Counted from the stretch's first letter, positions 17,444 to 27,239 are shown. The stretch is 64,000 bases of DNA from Corynebacterium pygosceleis (GCF_016595275.2 NZ_JAENIQ020000003.1:372001-436000); one strand, 5' to 3'. Notes: a model not told the origin generated them from the letters alone. A program made the numbers and translations.

Positions 17444-18973
17444 TCAGACGAGTTCGCCGGTGAGCCTGTCCAGGCGCCGCTTCGATGCGCCGTCGAGGCC
17501 GATGATCTGCACCTCCGTGCCCTTCGCCGCGTACTTGCGGGTGATGGCGTCGAGGGTGGCGACGGTCGAGGCGTCCCACACCTCGGCGTCGGTGAGATCG
17601 ATGACGACCTGCGGGGGGTCGTTGTCGTAGTCGAACTGGTAGACCAGATCGTTCGACGAGGCGAAGAACAGCTGGCCGACGACGCGGTAGGTGCGCAGAT
17701 TGACCCGCCCGTCGTCGTCGGTGTCGACGTCGGCGATCTTCTCCACCGTGGTCAGGTGGGCGACGCGGCGGGCGAACATGACCATAGCCATGATGACGCC
17801 GGTGACCACGCCGACGGCGAGGTTGTGCGTGGCGAGGGTCGCCGCGACGGTGACGAGCATGACCGTCGTCTCGGACCAGGGCATGAGGGTGAGGGTGCGG
17901 GGTGCGATGGAGTGCCAGTCGAAGGTGCCGACGGACACCATGATCATGATGGCCACGAGTGCGGCCATGGGGATCCGGCCGACGATGTCGCCGAGGGTGA
18001 CCACGAGGATCAGGAGGAAGACGCCGGCGAGGAGGGTGGACAGGCGGGTGCGGGCGCGGGACTCCTTGACGTTGATCATCGTCTGGCCGATCATCGCGCA
18101 GCCACCCATGCCACCGATGAAACCGGAGGCGATGTTCGCCGCACCCTGGCCCCAGGCCTCACGGGTCTTGTCGGAACGGGTCTCGGTGAGATCGTCGACC
18201 AGCTTCGCCGTCATCAGCGACTCCATCAGTCCGACGAGTGCCATCGCGAGGGAGAACGGTGCGATGATCGTCAGCGTCTCCAGGGTGAACGGGACATCGG
18301 GGATGAGGAAGTGCGGCAGGCTGGAGGGCAGTTCACCCTGGTCGGCGACATCGGGGAGATCGAGGCCACCGAGCACCGCCACCGCGGTGAGCACGATGAT
18401 CGCGATGAGTGGTGCGGGGACGGCCGTCGTCACGCGGGGCAGGAACACCATGATCGCGATGGCGACCGCCATCAGCGGGTACACCACCCACGGAACGTTG
18501 AACAGGTGCGGGATCTGCGCCATGAAGATGAGGATCGCCAGGGCGTTGACGAATCCGACCATCACGGAGCGGGGGATGAAACGCATGAGCTTCGCCACAC
18601 CTGTCGCCGCGAGCAGAATCTGGAGGGCACCGGCGAGAATCACCGCCGCGATGAGGTAGTCCAGCCCGTGGGAGGCGACGAGCGGGGCGATGACGAGCGC
18701 CACCGCACCCGTCGCGGCACTGATCATCGCCGGGCGGCCACCGGCGAAGGCGATGGTCACCGCCATGATGAAGGAGGAGAACAGGCCGACGCGCGGATCG
18801 ACACCCGCGAGAATGGAGAAGCTGATCGCCTCCGGGATCAGGGCGAGAGCGACGACGAGCCCCGCGAGGACCTCGATGCGCAGTCGGCGCGGGGAGGAGA
18901 AGGCGGCACGGAAGGAAGCGGGGATACTGATGTCACCGTGGGTGTCGTTCACGGCGGAGCGCTCAAGTGGCAT
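17444..18973 (-). CDS. SulP-family inorganic anion transporter with STAS domain
   Basis: 509 aa. The SulP core (about 30-390) has 10-14 membrane helices; [19 protein letters not shown] near the start and the [12 protein letters not shown] segment in the middle are characteristic. A cytoplasmic STAS domain (about 410-505) ends the protein, with a DASTVATLD segment at the helix that often bears a regulatory residue. Substrates in the family include sulfate and bicarbonate; none can be chosen here. GAAAGG precedes ATG 18973. The leader of about 165 nt contains a strong terminator, which suggests conditional readthrough. Confidence 0.92.
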   Translation of the reverse strand: MPLERSAVNDTHGDISIPASFRAAFSSPRRLRIEVLAGLVVALALIPEAISFSILAGVDPRVGLFSSFIMAVTIAFAGGRPAMISAATGAVALVIAPLVASHGLDYLIAAVILAGALQILLAATGVAKLMRFIPRSVMVGFVNALAILIFMAQIPHLFNVPWVVYPLMAVAIAIMVFLPRVTTAVPAPLIAIIVLTAVAVLGGLDLPDVADQGELPSSLPHFLIPDVPFTLETLTIIAPFSLAMALVGLMESLMTAKLVDDLTETRSDKTREAWGQGAANIASGFIGGMGGCAMIGQTMINVKESRARTRLSTLLAGVFLLILVVTLGDIVGRIPMAALVAIMIMVSVGTFDWHSIAPRTLTLMPWSETTVMLVTVAATLATHNLAVGVVTGVIMAMVMFARRVAHLTTVEKIADVDTDDDGRVNLRTYRVVGQLFFASSNDLVYQFDYDNDPPQVVIDLTDAEVWDASTVATLDAITRKYAAKGTEVQIIGLDGASKRRLDRLTGELV

Positions 18974-19090
18974 GGGGGCCTTTCAGATGGATCATGGGGG
19001 ATCAGCCGTGACGCTTCACGACGCTTCTCGGCGCGATCCGCGGGTCAGGTGCACGACGCTCCCCGGGGTCACCGGGGAGGGTGCGGCTGA

Positions 19091-19134
19091 GGAAGAAAAA
19101 GCCCGACCGGGCGCGTTGCGCTATCCGATCGGGC
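19091..19134 (-). terminator. intrinsic terminator inside the sulP leader
   Basis: On the minus strand a 10-bp stem (plus coordinates 19125-19134 with 19101-19110, one G-U pair) encloses a smaller GCGC hairpin and is followed by TTTTTCTTCC. The TAGGAT -10 at 19148-19153 would start transcription near 19141, just before the hairpin, so most transcripts could end after about 50 nt, upstream of sulP. No minus-strand gene lies upstream that would need this terminator. Confidence 0.75.
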
Positions 19135-19147
19135 ACACAGGTGCCCC

Positions 19148-19153
19148 ATCCTA
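19148..19153 (-). promoter_or_regulatory. candidate -10 of the sulP leader promoter
   Basis: TAGGAT on the minus strand fits the TAnnnT pattern seen throughout the window and lies just before the leader terminator. Confidence 0.4.
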
Positions 19154-19315
19154 GCGGTGTTGCGGCACAAAAGGAAACGGTGGCGCCACCGGTCCCGGGG
19201 GCCTGCACGCCCGTGGCGTAGGTTGGACGGGGAAGAGGACGGCCACGGCCGACCGGACCACACGAGAACACCGCGAGAACCACGCAAGAACCGAGGAAGT
19301 GACCCTCCCAGCTCC

Positions 19316-20257
19316 ATGAACGAACCCACCCGGCCCGACACCGCACTCGTACAGTCGGCGGCCCGCAGCATCGGCCTCGAACCCAGGGCGGCGGCTCCCG
19401 GTGCCGACGTCACCGTCGACCACGGCCCCGTCACCCTCACCGTCAGCGTCGAGGCGGGGACCGACGATCCCCGGATCGTGGCCCTGCTCCGGTACAACGG
19501 CACCCTCACGGCAGCCGACTACGTGACCGCTCTCGTCGCGGTGAACGCGGTCAACTCCGCGCCCCCGGCGCCCCATGTCTACCTCTCGGCACCCGGAGGG
19601 GAACCGCTGCGTACCGTCCTCACCGCGGGAGAGGCCCCGGCCACGGCGGATGCCGCCCCGCTCGACGCCACCGCCCGGCTCGTCCTGCCCGTCGGCGACG
19701 GCGTCACCCGGGGGCAGGTCGCCGATCTCATCCGGGCGGCCCTCCGCACCGGCGATGAACTGGCCGAGGCGATGGCGACGGCGATCCCGGACTCCGTACC
19801 CGAGACCGGAAGAACCCCGGGTCGCCGGGTCGTCCGCCCGACCGTCGCGGAACTTCCGCCCCTGACCCGGGAACGGATCACCGCGTGGTTCGCGGCACGT
19901 GGCGTCGAGGAGGTGCCCTTCGACGACGAGACGGAAACCGTGTGCCTGTCCATGGACGGAACCCCCGTCGACATCATCCTCGCCGATCCCGGGCAGGTGG
20001 TCATCCGTGTCGCCGCGCGGGTGCCGGCGACCGGCGAACCCGACCCCGGGCAGTTGCTGCACCTGTGCAACCACGCCAACACGTTGTCCGCCACCGCCGC
20101 CGTGTGCGCGGTCCAGCAGTCCGGTGACTGGTGGCTCGTCTCACGTGTCGGTGTCCCGGTGGCGGCGGGTCTCAGTGACACACAGGTCGACGCCGTGATC
20201 AGGACCGGTGTCATCGGTGCCGGTTCGCAACTGAAGTCCGTGCTCCGGCAGGTCTGA
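19316..20257 (+). CDS. YbjN domain-containing protein
   Basis: 313 aa, soluble, rich in short alpha/beta units. The C-terminal half (about 180-313), with [14 protein letters not shown], a [19 protein letters not shown] strand pair and [10 protein letters not shown], resembles the YbjN/secretion-chaperone-like fold; the first half looks like a diverged copy ([21 protein letters not shown] region). Function of this family in actinobacteria is unknown. ATG 19316 is chosen where protein-like composition starts. It is divergent from sulP and precedes leuB. Confidence 0.65.
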   Translation: MNEPTRPDTALVQSAARSIGLEPRAAAPGADVTVDHGPVTLTVSVEAGTDDPRIVALLRYNGTLTAADYVTALVAVNAVNSAPPAPHVYLSAPGGEPLRTVLTAGEAPATADAAPLDATARLVLPVGDGVTRGQVADLIRAALRTGDELAEAMATAIPDSVPETGRTPGRRVVRPTVAELPPLTRERITAWFAARGVEEVPFDDETETVCLSMDGTPVDIILADPGQVVIRVAARVPATGEPDPGQLLHLCNHANTLSATAAVCAVQQSGDWWLVSRVGVPVAAGLSDTQVDAVIRTGVIGAGSQLKSVLRQV

Positions 20258-20298
20258 TCCGGCCCCGGCCGGGGGCTGTGGCACCGCCGGACAAGTGT

Positions 20299-20338
20299 TA
20301 GACTCACCCACAAGAGTTCACTATGTGGGAATGGAGTC
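20299..20338 (+). promoter_or_regulatory. leuB promoter region with dyad symmetry
   Basis: TAGACT (20299-20304) is a -10 candidate 41 nt before the leuB ATG. It overlaps an interrupted inverted repeat: GACTC and CCCAC on the left pair with GTGGG and GAGTC on the right (to 20338). The right arm contains TGTGGGAA, which also occurs in the ltbR-leuC intergenic region, so it may be part of an LtbR site. Confidence 0.4.
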
Positions 20339-20345
20339 TCATCAA

Positions 20346-21362
20346 ATGAAACTGGCGGTTATCGGCGGCGACGGAATCGGCCCGGAGGTCACGGCGGAGG
20401 CACTCAAGGTCCTCCACGCGGTACGTGACGACATCGAGACCACCGACTTCGACCTCGGTGCACGCCGCTACCTCGCCACCGGTGAAACCATCACCGACGA
20501 GGATCTCGCCAGCCTGAGGGAACACGACGCGATCCTCCTCGGTGCCGTCGGCGCCCCGGGCGAGGTCCCGCCCGGTGTCCTCGAGCGCGGACTGCTGCTC
20601 AGGATGCGCTTCGCCCTCGACCACCACGTGAACCTGCGGCCCGCGAAGCTCTACCCGGGATCCGCCAGCCCCCTCGCCGACCTGGGCGAGATCGACTTCG
20701 TCGTCGTCCGCGAGGGCACCGAAGGTCTCTACGCGGGCAACGGCGGCCTTCTCCGCGAGGGAACCGAGCACGAGGTCGCCAGCGAGGTCAGCCAGAACAC
20801 CCGCTTCGGCGCGGAGCGCGTCGTCCGCGACGCCTTCGAGCGTGCCCGCGCCCGCCGTGGGCACCTGACCCTCGTGCACAAGACCAACGTCCTCGTCCAC
20901 GCCGGTGGCCTGTGGCAGCGCACCGTCGACGCCGTCGCCACCGAGTACCCGGACGTCACCGTCGACTACAACCACATCGACGCCGCCACCATCTACATGG
21001 TCACCGACCCCTCCCGCTACGACGTCATCGTCACCGACAACCTCTTCGGCGACATCCTCACCGACCTCGCCGGCGCGGTCACCGGCGGAATCGGGCTGGC
21101 CGCCTCCGGCAACATCGACGCCTCGGGCGTCAACCCCTCCATGTTCGAACCGGTCCACGGCTCCGCACCGGACATCGCCGGAAAGGGCGTCGCCGACCCG
21201 TCTGCCGCGATCCTGTCCGCCGCACTCCTCCTGCGCCACCTGGGCGACGGGGACAACGCCGCACGCATCGAGAAGGCCGTCGCGGAGGACGTCGCCTCCC
21301 GCGGCGCCGGTGGTGTCGTCACCGGCGAGGTGGGGGACCGGATCGTCGCAGCGCTGGGGTAG
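20346..21362 (+). CDS. leuB: 3-isopropylmalate dehydrogenase
   Basis: 338 aa. Oxidative decarboxylation of 3-isopropylmalate with NAD+ in leucine synthesis. Starts [15 protein letters not shown], the conserved family N-terminus; [21 protein letters not shown] binds the substrate, [12 protein letters not shown] follows, and [18 protein letters not shown] gives the Mg2+ Asp residues. [14 protein letters not shown] near the end is typical. ATG 20346 is chosen from homology with GGAG 9-12 nt upstream. It lies far from leuCD, as in corynebacteria. Confidence 0.96.
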   Translation: MKLAVIGGDGIGPEVTAEALKVLHAVRDDIETTDFDLGARRYLATGETITDEDLASLREHDAILLGAVGAPGEVPPGVLERGLLLRMRFALDHHVNLRPAKLYPGSASPLADLGEIDFVVVREGTEGLYAGNGGLLREGTEHEVASEVSQNTRFGAERVVRDAFERARARRGHLTLVHKTNVLVHAGGLWQRTVDAVATEYPDVTVDYNHIDAATIYMVTDPSRYDVIVTDNLFGDILTDLAGAVTGGIGLAASGNIDASGVNPSMFEPVHGSAPDIAGKGVADPSAAILSAALLLRHLGDGDNAARIEKAVAEDVASRGAGGVVTGEVGDRIVAALG

Positions 21363-21463
21363 TTCCAGCGGCGCGGAGCGCTGGGGCGGCTCTGATTCCT
21401 CTGCGGCCTCTGCCCGGACCATGGGAGATCAATCCGGTGAACCGGTGCTCTCCGGTCCCGTTC

Positions 21464-21487
21464 CGGGCACACGGTGGCCCGTGTTTT
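21464..21487 (+). terminator. possible terminator after leuB
   Basis: CGGGC pairs with GCCCG over an 8-nt loop and TGTTTTT follows, about 100 nt beyond the leuB stop. The stem is short. Confidence 0.45.
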
Positions 21488-21535
21488 TCGTCCGTGGACG
21501 TCTTCCGGTTCGTGAGCGGTGTGAGCGGGCCACTC

Positions 21536-21967
21536 TCACCGCTGCACCACCCGGAAACGGGTGCACACAACGGGAGTTTCGTCGCTGACGGTGAAGTGGG
21601 GGTCGCCGATTGCCCCGCGGTATTCGGTGCTGTGCCAGAACTCGAGGTGTGCGGACGCCCATTCCCGTGCGGTCGTGTACCCCTCACCCTCTGCGCGGGC
21701 GAACTCATCGTCGACGTCGCCGAACGGGCGGATCACCACATCCGTTGTCTCGATGACGCACACCGGCCGGTTGTCGCTGTCGACCACGACCTCACGCGTG
21801 CCCGGTAGCGTCCGGGGGTCGGTGCCTTCGGCCTCGTGTTCGCGCAGCAGGGCGGAGGTGGCGGTCTTGTCTCCGCTGAGAATCGCCGCGACCAGTGCAT
21901 CGCGTAACGGTCCCGGAAACGCGAACTCGCTGACGGGGAGTGTGGGGTCGGGTGGTGTGTCCATCAT
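21536..21967 (-). CDS. ASCH domain-containing protein
   Basis: 143 aa, the length of single-domain ASCH proteins (PUA-like fold, predicted RNA or nucleotide binding). Visible family blocks are LVAAILSGDKTATSAL (about 25-41), VDSDNRPVCVIETTDVVIRPF and REWASAHLEFW near the end. Some ASCH proteins deaminate modified cytidines; no assignment is made here. ATG 21967 has TAGCAT (minus) 7 nt upstream and no Shine-Dalgarno, so it is probably leaderless. It converges with leuB. Confidence 0.85.
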   Translation of the reverse strand: MMDTPPDPTLPVSEFAFPGPLRDALVAAILSGDKTATSALLREHEAEGTDPRTLPGTREVVVDSDNRPVCVIETTDVVIRPFGDVDDEFARAEGEGYTTAREWASAHLEFWHSTEYRGAIGDPHFTVSDETPVVCTRFRVVQR

Positions 21968-22003
21968 GTGTGGAATGCTATCCGGTACCCCGGCCCCGGT
22001 GTT

Positions 22004-23173
22004 CTACCCGACGATCAGTGCGTAGTCCTCGGCGATGCGTCCGCGCCAGCAGGCGATGTCGTGGCCGCCGACGAACCGTCGGGCGATGTGGTTCACGCCG
22101 AGTTCACGGAGGCGATCTTCCGCGTGGTCGAAGCCGTGCATCATGAGCCATTCGAGTTCACCGCCGTCGATGACGATCCGGATATCGTCGGGGAGTGTGC
22201 GGAGCGGTTCCCAGTCCTCGAAGCGGGAGAACGGGGTGGACAGTGCGATGGCTCCTGCGACACTGTCTGGGTGTGTCGCGGCGGCGTAGAGGGCACCCAG
22301 TCCGCCGTAGGAGGAACCCGCGACGACGACCCGTGGTGCGCCGGTCTCCCGGGACACGGTGTCGAGGACCGCGGTGGTGAAGTCGTCGTTGCGCAGCAGA
22401 TCGCGGTTGCGCCCCTCGACGCCGTCGCCGTGGATGATGAACGCGATGTGGGAGGGGATCACGTCGAGGATCGAGAGCGCGGTCATCGCGCCGGAGTTGT
22501 GGAACAGGGGGCCGTCGAACACGACGAGCGGGGTCCCCGTGCCGCCCGTCTCGACGAGCCGCACGGAGCGTGGTTCAACGGCTGGGACGGCGGCTGTCCG
22601 GGACGTCCAGTCGGGGCCTTCGCCGGTGGCGTGGTCCGTGGCGGCGTCGGGGGTCGAGAGCACCGTCGCGGGGCCGATCGAGTGGTGTATCTCCTCACCC
22701 TCCGGGAGGAAGGCACCCCGGACGAGGTTCTTCCACCAGGTGCGCTGCGCCGGACCTTTGGGGACGGTGGGATCGTCTCCGTCGACGGGCAGATACCGGA
22801 CGCTGCCGCGCCATCCGGGCGGTACGGCGAGTACGCAGGCCCTCACCTTCGGGACCGTGGGGTGGGGCCGCATGAGCCCTGCTTCCAGGCGGGATCTGTC
22901 GGTGATTCCCGAGACATCGGCGTACAGGCTTCTGCCCGGTGCCCCCTGGGTCGTCGCCAGGACCAGAGCCCATCCGTCGCCGTGGGGCACGAATCGCGGG
23001 GTGTTGGTGCAGGCGGTGGCGCAGAGCACGTCGTCCGGAACGGTGTCCGGGGGCAGTGCGTTGTCCCTGATGGGGAAGGGGCGGGTTCCCGGTTGGACGC
23101 GTTCGGTGGACAAGTGGATCACCTCGGGGGTCGCCTGGGGTACTGGGGCGGGGGCGGAAAATCGGTCGGACAC
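22004..23173 (-). CDS. enterochelin esterase-like alpha/beta hydrolase
   Basis: 389 aa. A beta-rich N-terminal region (about 60-150) is followed by an alpha/beta-hydrolase domain resembling Fes/IroD, which hydrolyse ferric-siderophore esters in the cytoplasm. The nucleophile is in VVVAGSSYGGLGAL and the catalytic His in FVGGHDIACWRGR close to the C-terminus. No siderophore synthesis or DtxR box is seen beside it, so the substrate could be an imported siderophore or another ester. GTG 23173 is chosen because a TACGCT -10 candidate lies about 30 nt upstream; GTG 23233 is an alternative start. Confidence 0.75.
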   Translation of the reverse strand: MSDRFSAPAPVPQATPEVIHLSTERVQPGTRPFPIRDNALPPDTVPDDVLCATACTNTPRFVPHGDGWALVLATTQGAPGRSLYADVSGITDRSRLEAGLMRPHPTVPKVRACVLAVPPGWRGSVRYLPVDGDDPTVPKGPAQRTWWKNLVRGAFLPEGEEIHHSIGPATVLSTPDAATDHATGEGPDWTSRTAAVPAVEPRSVRLVETGGTGTPLVVFDGPLFHNSGAMTALSILDVIPSHIAFIIHGDGVEGRNRDLLRNDDFTTAVLDTVSRETGAPRVVVAGSSYGGLGALYAAATHPDSVAGAIALSTPFSRFEDWEPLRTLPDDIRIVIDGGELEWLMMHGFDHAEDRLRELGVNHIARRFVGGHDIACWRGRIAEDYALIVG

Positions 23174-23368
23174 CGGTTCGGGCCTGTTCAGGGGCCGGTG
23201 GCGGTAAGCGTACAAAAGGCGGGCGCCGGACACCAGGGTCGATCAGGGAATTCACGGTGAACGGTGACTGACGGGATCGTCGCACGGGACAACCGGAGAC
23301 CGCCGGAACATGTCCCATCTCACAGAAAAGTGAACTCTGTGTCCGTGGTCACCGGATACACTTGCTTC

Positions 23369-25225
23369 ATGTCTGTTGAACTCGATGAGGTCCGGGATTT
23401 TCTCGCCACCACCGATCCTTTCGCGCAGTTGCCGGAGGACGCACTGGATGATCTGCCGGCGCGGATGGACATGCGGTATGTCCGTCGTGGGGAGACGATC
23501 GTGGGGACGGGGGACACCAACGACACCCTCCACGTGATCCGCTCGGGCGCGGTGGACATCACGGACTCGGACGGGATTCTCCTGGATCGGCGTGGGGCGG
23601 GTCGTACCTTCGGCTATTCGACGCTCGTGGGCGACAGCGCCGCATCCCGCTACGACATGATCGCCGTCGAGGACACGCTGCTCCTGGTCCTGCCCCGAAC
23701 GGCGTTCGCGGAGCTCGCGGAGCAGCACCCGCAGGTCCAGCGCTACTACTCGGGGCAGTCCGCACGCATCGCCGCAGCCGCGTCATCGTTGCGTCAGGAG
23801 TCCGCCTCCGATGTTCTGAGAACCCTCGTGGAGGATTTCATGGTGACCGGGCCGGTGTCGGTGGAGGATGGGGTCTCCATCAGGGAAGCGGCCCGGACGA
23901 TGGAGGACAACCGTGTCTCCTCTCTCCTCATCACCCGGGGCGGAGACCTCGCCGGAATCGTCACCGACCGGGACATGCGGGGCGGAATCGCCACCGGCAC
24001 CGATCTGGACGGGCCGATCACCGCCGTCATGACCGCCGGCCCGAAGACGGCGACCTCGGACATGCCGGCGTTCGAGGCGATGCTCCGCATGGCGGAACGC
24101 CGCGTCCACCATCTTCCGGTCGTCGACGCCGGACGCCTCGTCGGGCTGGTCAGTTCCTCGGACATCATGCGGTTACTGCGCCATGACCCGATCTATCTCA
24201 CGGCTGACCTGTCCAGGAGGAACACGCCGGAGGAGTTGGGTGAGGTCTATGACAACGCCCACGATGTCGCCGTCCGGTTCATCGAACGTGGGGCGAGTTC
24301 GGAGGAGGTCACGGGGTTGCTCACCGTCGCCGCCGACGGTCTCGCCCGACGGCTGCTCCAGCTCGGCGAGGAGAAGTTCGGCGAGCCGCCCGTCCCGTAC
24401 GCCTTCGTCGTCGTCGGTTCGCAGGGGCGGCGCGGCATGGGGCTGGCGAGTGACCAGGACAACGCGATGGTGCTCGACGACTCCTACGATGAGGCGGAGC
24501 ACGGACGGTACTTCGCGGACCTCGCCACCTACGTGTGTGAGGGCCTGGCCGCCGCCGGACAGGTGCTCTGCCCGGGCAACATGATGGCGATGAACCCGGA
24601 CTGGCGGATGACCGTCTCCACCTGGATCTCCACGTTCCACAACTGGATCACCGCACCCGAACCGGATGCGCTGCTCCACGCGCAGACGTTCTTCGATTTC
24701 CGGGCGATCCACGGCGAGGAGAGCCTCGCTGAACAGGTCCACGACTTCGCCGTCCAACAGGCGAAGGGTGCACAGCGGATGCACGCGCACCTCGGCGCGC
24801 TCGCCGCCCGCCGCGAACCACCGCTCGGGCTCTTCCGGGGTCTGGTGGTGGACCGCTCCGGGGAGTACGCCAACACCCTCGACGTGAAGAAGGGCGGTAC
24901 CGCCGCGATCGTCCAGATGGCCCGGTTGTTCGCGCTCGCCAGCGGAATCGACGCCGTGGGTACCCGTCCACGCCTCAAGCTCGCCGCCGGGCAGGGGGCG
25001 GTGTCCACGGGCGGTGCCGAGGAACTCATCGACGCCTTCGACTTCCTCAACACCATCGCCCTCAAGCAACAGGCGGAGCAGGTGCGGCGGGGCGAGGAAC
25101 CGAACTACCACATCAACCCGAAGTCGCTGGGCAAGCTCGATTCCGAGCACCTGCGCGACGCGTTCCAGATCATCAAGAACATGCAGAACGCCCTGGCCAC
25201 GAAATACCCGGTCAGGAGCATCTGA
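23369..25225 (+). CDS. cNMP-binding, CBS and DUF294 nucleotidyltransferase-like protein
   Basis: 618-aa multidomain cytosolic protein. Residues about 15-130 form a cyclic-nucleotide-binding domain (RRGETIVGTGDTND), about 155-270 two CBS motifs (MVTGPVSVEDGVSIREAA, then a second ending VGLVSSSDIM), and the rest the DUF294 nucleotidyltransferase core with GSQGRRGMGLASDQDNAM, a GlnD-like GS/DxD pattern, plus its C-terminal helical domain. A nucleotide-sensing transferase is likely, but the substrate is unknown. TACACT lies 6 nt before the ATG with no Shine-Dalgarno, so it is leaderless. It overlaps the exonuclease gene by 1 nt. Confidence 0.88.
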   Translation: MSVELDEVRDFLATTDPFAQLPEDALDDLPARMDMRYVRRGETIVGTGDTNDTLHVIRSGAVDITDSDGILLDRRGAGRTFGYSTLVGDSAASRYDMIAVEDTLLLVLPRTAFAELAEQHPQVQRYYSGQSARIAAAASSLRQESASDVLRTLVEDFMVTGPVSVEDGVSIREAARTMEDNRVSSLLITRGGDLAGIVTDRDMRGGIATGTDLDGPITAVMTAGPKTATSDMPAFEAMLRMAERRVHHLPVVDAGRLVGLVSSSDIMRLLRHDPIYLTADLSRRNTPEELGEVYDNAHDVAVRFIERGASSEEVTGLLTVAADGLARRLLQLGEEKFGEPPVPYAFVVVGSQGRRGMGLASDQDNAMVLDDSYDEAEHGRYFADLATYVCEGLAAAGQVLCPGNMMAMNPDWRMTVSTWISTFHNWITAPEPDALLHAQTFFDFRAIHGEESLAEQVHDFAVQQAKGAQRMHAHLGALAARREPPLGLFRGLVVDRSGEYANTLDVKKGGTAAIVQMARLFALASGIDAVGTRPRLKLAAGQGAVSTGGAEELIDAFDFLNTIALKQQAEQVRRGEEPNYHINPKSLGKLDSEHLRDAFQIIKNMQNALATKYPVRSI

Positions 25226-25890
25226 TGTTCGGCCTGGACAAACGCTCCCGCACGGTACGCGCCGCGACCGGGCCACTCGCGGAGTTCTACCGGAGCAGTT
25301 TCCCGGTTCCCTCCGACAAGTTGGACACTCTTCCGCTGCTCGCCGTCGACGTGGAGACCACCGGACTGACCCCGGGAAAGGACCGGCTGCTGTCCATCGG
25401 TTGGGTTCCGGTCAACGGCAGGTCCATCGACCTCGCCGGAGCCGGACATGTCGTGCTCCGCAGCGGCGAGGGGGACGATTCGGTGGGGAAGTCCGCCACC
25501 GTCCACGGTCTGACGGACGACGCCGTCGCCGCAGGTGAGGACCCGGCGGTGGCGGTGGAGCGGCTGCTGGACGCACTCGCGGGGCGGGCCATGCTCGTCC
25601 ACTACGCGCACATGGAGCAGGGATTCCTCGGGTACGCGTGCAGGCAGCTGTTCGGTGCCGACCTGATGGTCCCGATCGTCGACACCTTCGCCGTCGAACG
25701 CCGCCACATGGAACGCATGGGCACCTATCCACGGGGTGAGGATCTGCGCCTGCCCCGGGTACGCGGGCGCTACGGCCTGCCGTTCTACCGCAGTCACAAC
25801 GCACTCACCGACGCACTGGCGTGCGCAGAGCTGTATCTGGCGCTCGCGGCGAACGCCCGGGGCGACACGATGAAGACGATGCAGCCGTGA
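25225..25890 (+). CDS. DnaQ-like 3'-5' exonuclease
   Basis: 221 aa. DEDDh exonuclease fold: Exo I LLAVDVETTGL (about 38-48), Exo II around LVHYAHMEQGFL, and Exo III YRSHNALTDALACAEL with the catalytic His and Asp. It resembles the epsilon-type proofreading domain but is free-standing. The TGATG overlap with the cNMP/CBS/DUF294 gene shows translational coupling; this pairing recurs in other bacteria as I recall, suggesting a joint nucleotide or nucleic-acid role. Confidence 0.88.
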   Translation: MFGLDKRSRTVRAATGPLAEFYRSSFPVPSDKLDTLPLLAVDVETTGLTPGKDRLLSIGWVPVNGRSIDLAGAGHVVLRSGEGDDSVGKSATVHGLTDDAVAAGEDPAVAVERLLDALAGRAMLVHYAHMEQGFLGYACRQLFGADLMVPIVDTFAVERRHMERMGTYPRGEDLRLPRVRGRYGLPFYRSHNALTDALACAELYLALAANARGDTMKTMQP

Positions 25891-25944
25891 GCGCAGATGT
25901 AAGATTGTGACAAACCGACGTCATTGGGGTTGAAAATCTTCGCT

Positions 25945-26544
25945 ATGAAAATTGATGATATTACGGCGGTTTCGGTTTCTTTCTTGGCTCTAGTGCAGAT
26001 TGCTATATCTTTAGCTTTTTGGATGCATGGCCGTAGGATTGAAAAGAGGAGATTGACCATTGATTTACATCGCGATTACTGGAGTATTGAGAACTATCTC
26101 AAAATAATTGCGCCCGGATGGAAGGTGCAGATGCAGTGGAACCATCTCCCTGTCGCGGTTCGGGAAATATATCGTTCTACTGTGTTGGATGGTTGGAAAA
26201 GGCTATCCGACGAGGACTATTTTTCAGCGTATTGTGGTGATCCACAGGTCTCTGTGGATTATGGGGAGTGGCACTTTCGGACTCCCTCCGGCGGGGAGTT
26301 TTTGACTGAGCATCAGGCTTTAACACTCCTCCTGTATAAATGGTCGCAATTGGCGGTTTTTCACGAGAATGGAATGTTGGAAAACGCGCTATTTGAAGTT
26401 CTTTTCAAAGATGCGTATTCCTATAAGCGTGCTTTTTTCTCTGAGCTTGCATTGGAAATGCGGGGGCGTGTCGATGATTCCCCCACTCCTCCACAGTTTA
26501 TAGGGAGAATTAAATATCTGGATCGTGTCTTTGGATATAGATAG
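25945..26544 (+). CDS. AT-rich orphan membrane-anchored protein, unknown
   Basis: 199 aa from ATG 25945. The N-terminus holds one membrane helix (about 8-28, VSFLALVQIAISLAFW) followed by a basic segment and a cytosolic domain rich in aromatic residues (DYWSIENYLKII, EWHF, LLLYKWSQL). I recognise no family. Base composition is much more AT-rich than all neighbours, with codon use (AAA, TTT, ATA) foreign to this genome, so recent acquisition is likely. The start is uncertain; TTG 25924 is in frame and no clear Shine-Dalgarno exists. A TAAGAT lies at about 25902. Confidence 0.6.
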   Translation: MKIDDITAVSVSFLALVQIAISLAFWMHGRRIEKRRLTIDLHRDYWSIENYLKIIAPGWKVQMQWNHLPVAVREIYRSTVLDGWKRLSDEDYFSAYCGDPQVSVDYGEWHFRTPSGGEFLTEHQALTLLLYKWSQLAVFHENGMLENALFEVLFKDAYSYKRAFFSELALEMRGRVDDSPTPPQFIGRIKYLDRVFGYR

Positions 26545-26618
26545 CTGCCTACGGGGTGCTATTCTCTGTGAATATTCTGAAATTCCACTACAGGTATTTG
26601 CAGATGTAGTATCCCTTC

Positions 26619-27239
26619 CTAGATCCACCCCAGGTCCCGCGCGGTGACGGCGGCCTCCATCCGGTTGGCGGTGTGGGTCTTGGTTATCGCGCGGCTCAGG
26701 TGGTTGCGCACCGTCCCCTGGGTCAGGTGCACGCTTGCGGCGATGTCGGCCACCGTCGCCCCGGTGAGCGCCAGCCGGAGAAGCTCTGCCTCACGGTCGG
26801 TCAACGGGCTGCGCCCGGCGGCGAGGGAGTCCCGGGCGAGTGCGGGGTCGATCACGGTGAGCCCGGCGTGGATGCGGCGGATCGCCTCGGCGAGTTCCTC
26901 CGCCGGGGAGTCCTTCACCATGAAGCCGCTGGCCCCGGAGTCCATCGCGCGCCGCAGGTACCCGGCGCGCCCGAAGGTGGTGAGCATCAGCACGCGCGGT
27001 GGATCATCCAGCGCGCGGATCTTCCGGGTCGCGGTGATCCCGTCCGTCACGGGCATTTCTATGTCGAGAAGGCACACGTCGGGCCGGTGTCCGGCGGTGA
27101 GATCGACGGCGGTGGCGCCGTCGCCGCAGTCGGCGATGACGTCGATGTCGCGTTCGAGGTTGAGCAGGGCCACGAGTGCTCCCCGGACGAGCGCCTGGTC
27201 TTCGGCGATGAGGACGCGGATGCTGTCTGTCACGGCCAT
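26619..27239 (-). CDS. NarL/LuxR-family response regulator (system 1)
   Basis: 206 aa. Receiver domain with phosphoacceptor Asp59 in CLLDIEMP and Lys in MVKDS; a LuxR-type HTH follows (LTDREAELLRLALTG, then TQGTVRNHLSRAITKTH). It should be phosphorylated by the overlapping kinase gene and control the neighbouring ABC exporter. The start ATG overlaps the kinase stop; an internal GTG at 27233 would give a GTGA overlap instead. It is closely similar to the second regulator at 30130-30744, down to the shared AAVTAR...GWI C-terminus. Confidence 0.92.
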   Translation of the reverse strand: MAVTDSIRVLIAEDQALVRGALVALLNLERDIDVIADCGDGATAVDLTAGHRPDVCLLDIEMPVTDGITATRKIRALDDPPRVLMLTTFGRAGYLRRAMDSGASGFMVKDSPAEELAEAIRRIHAGLTVIDPALARDSLAAGRSPLTDREAELLRLALTGATVADIAASVHLTQGTVRNHLSRAITKTHTANRMEAAVTARDLGWI

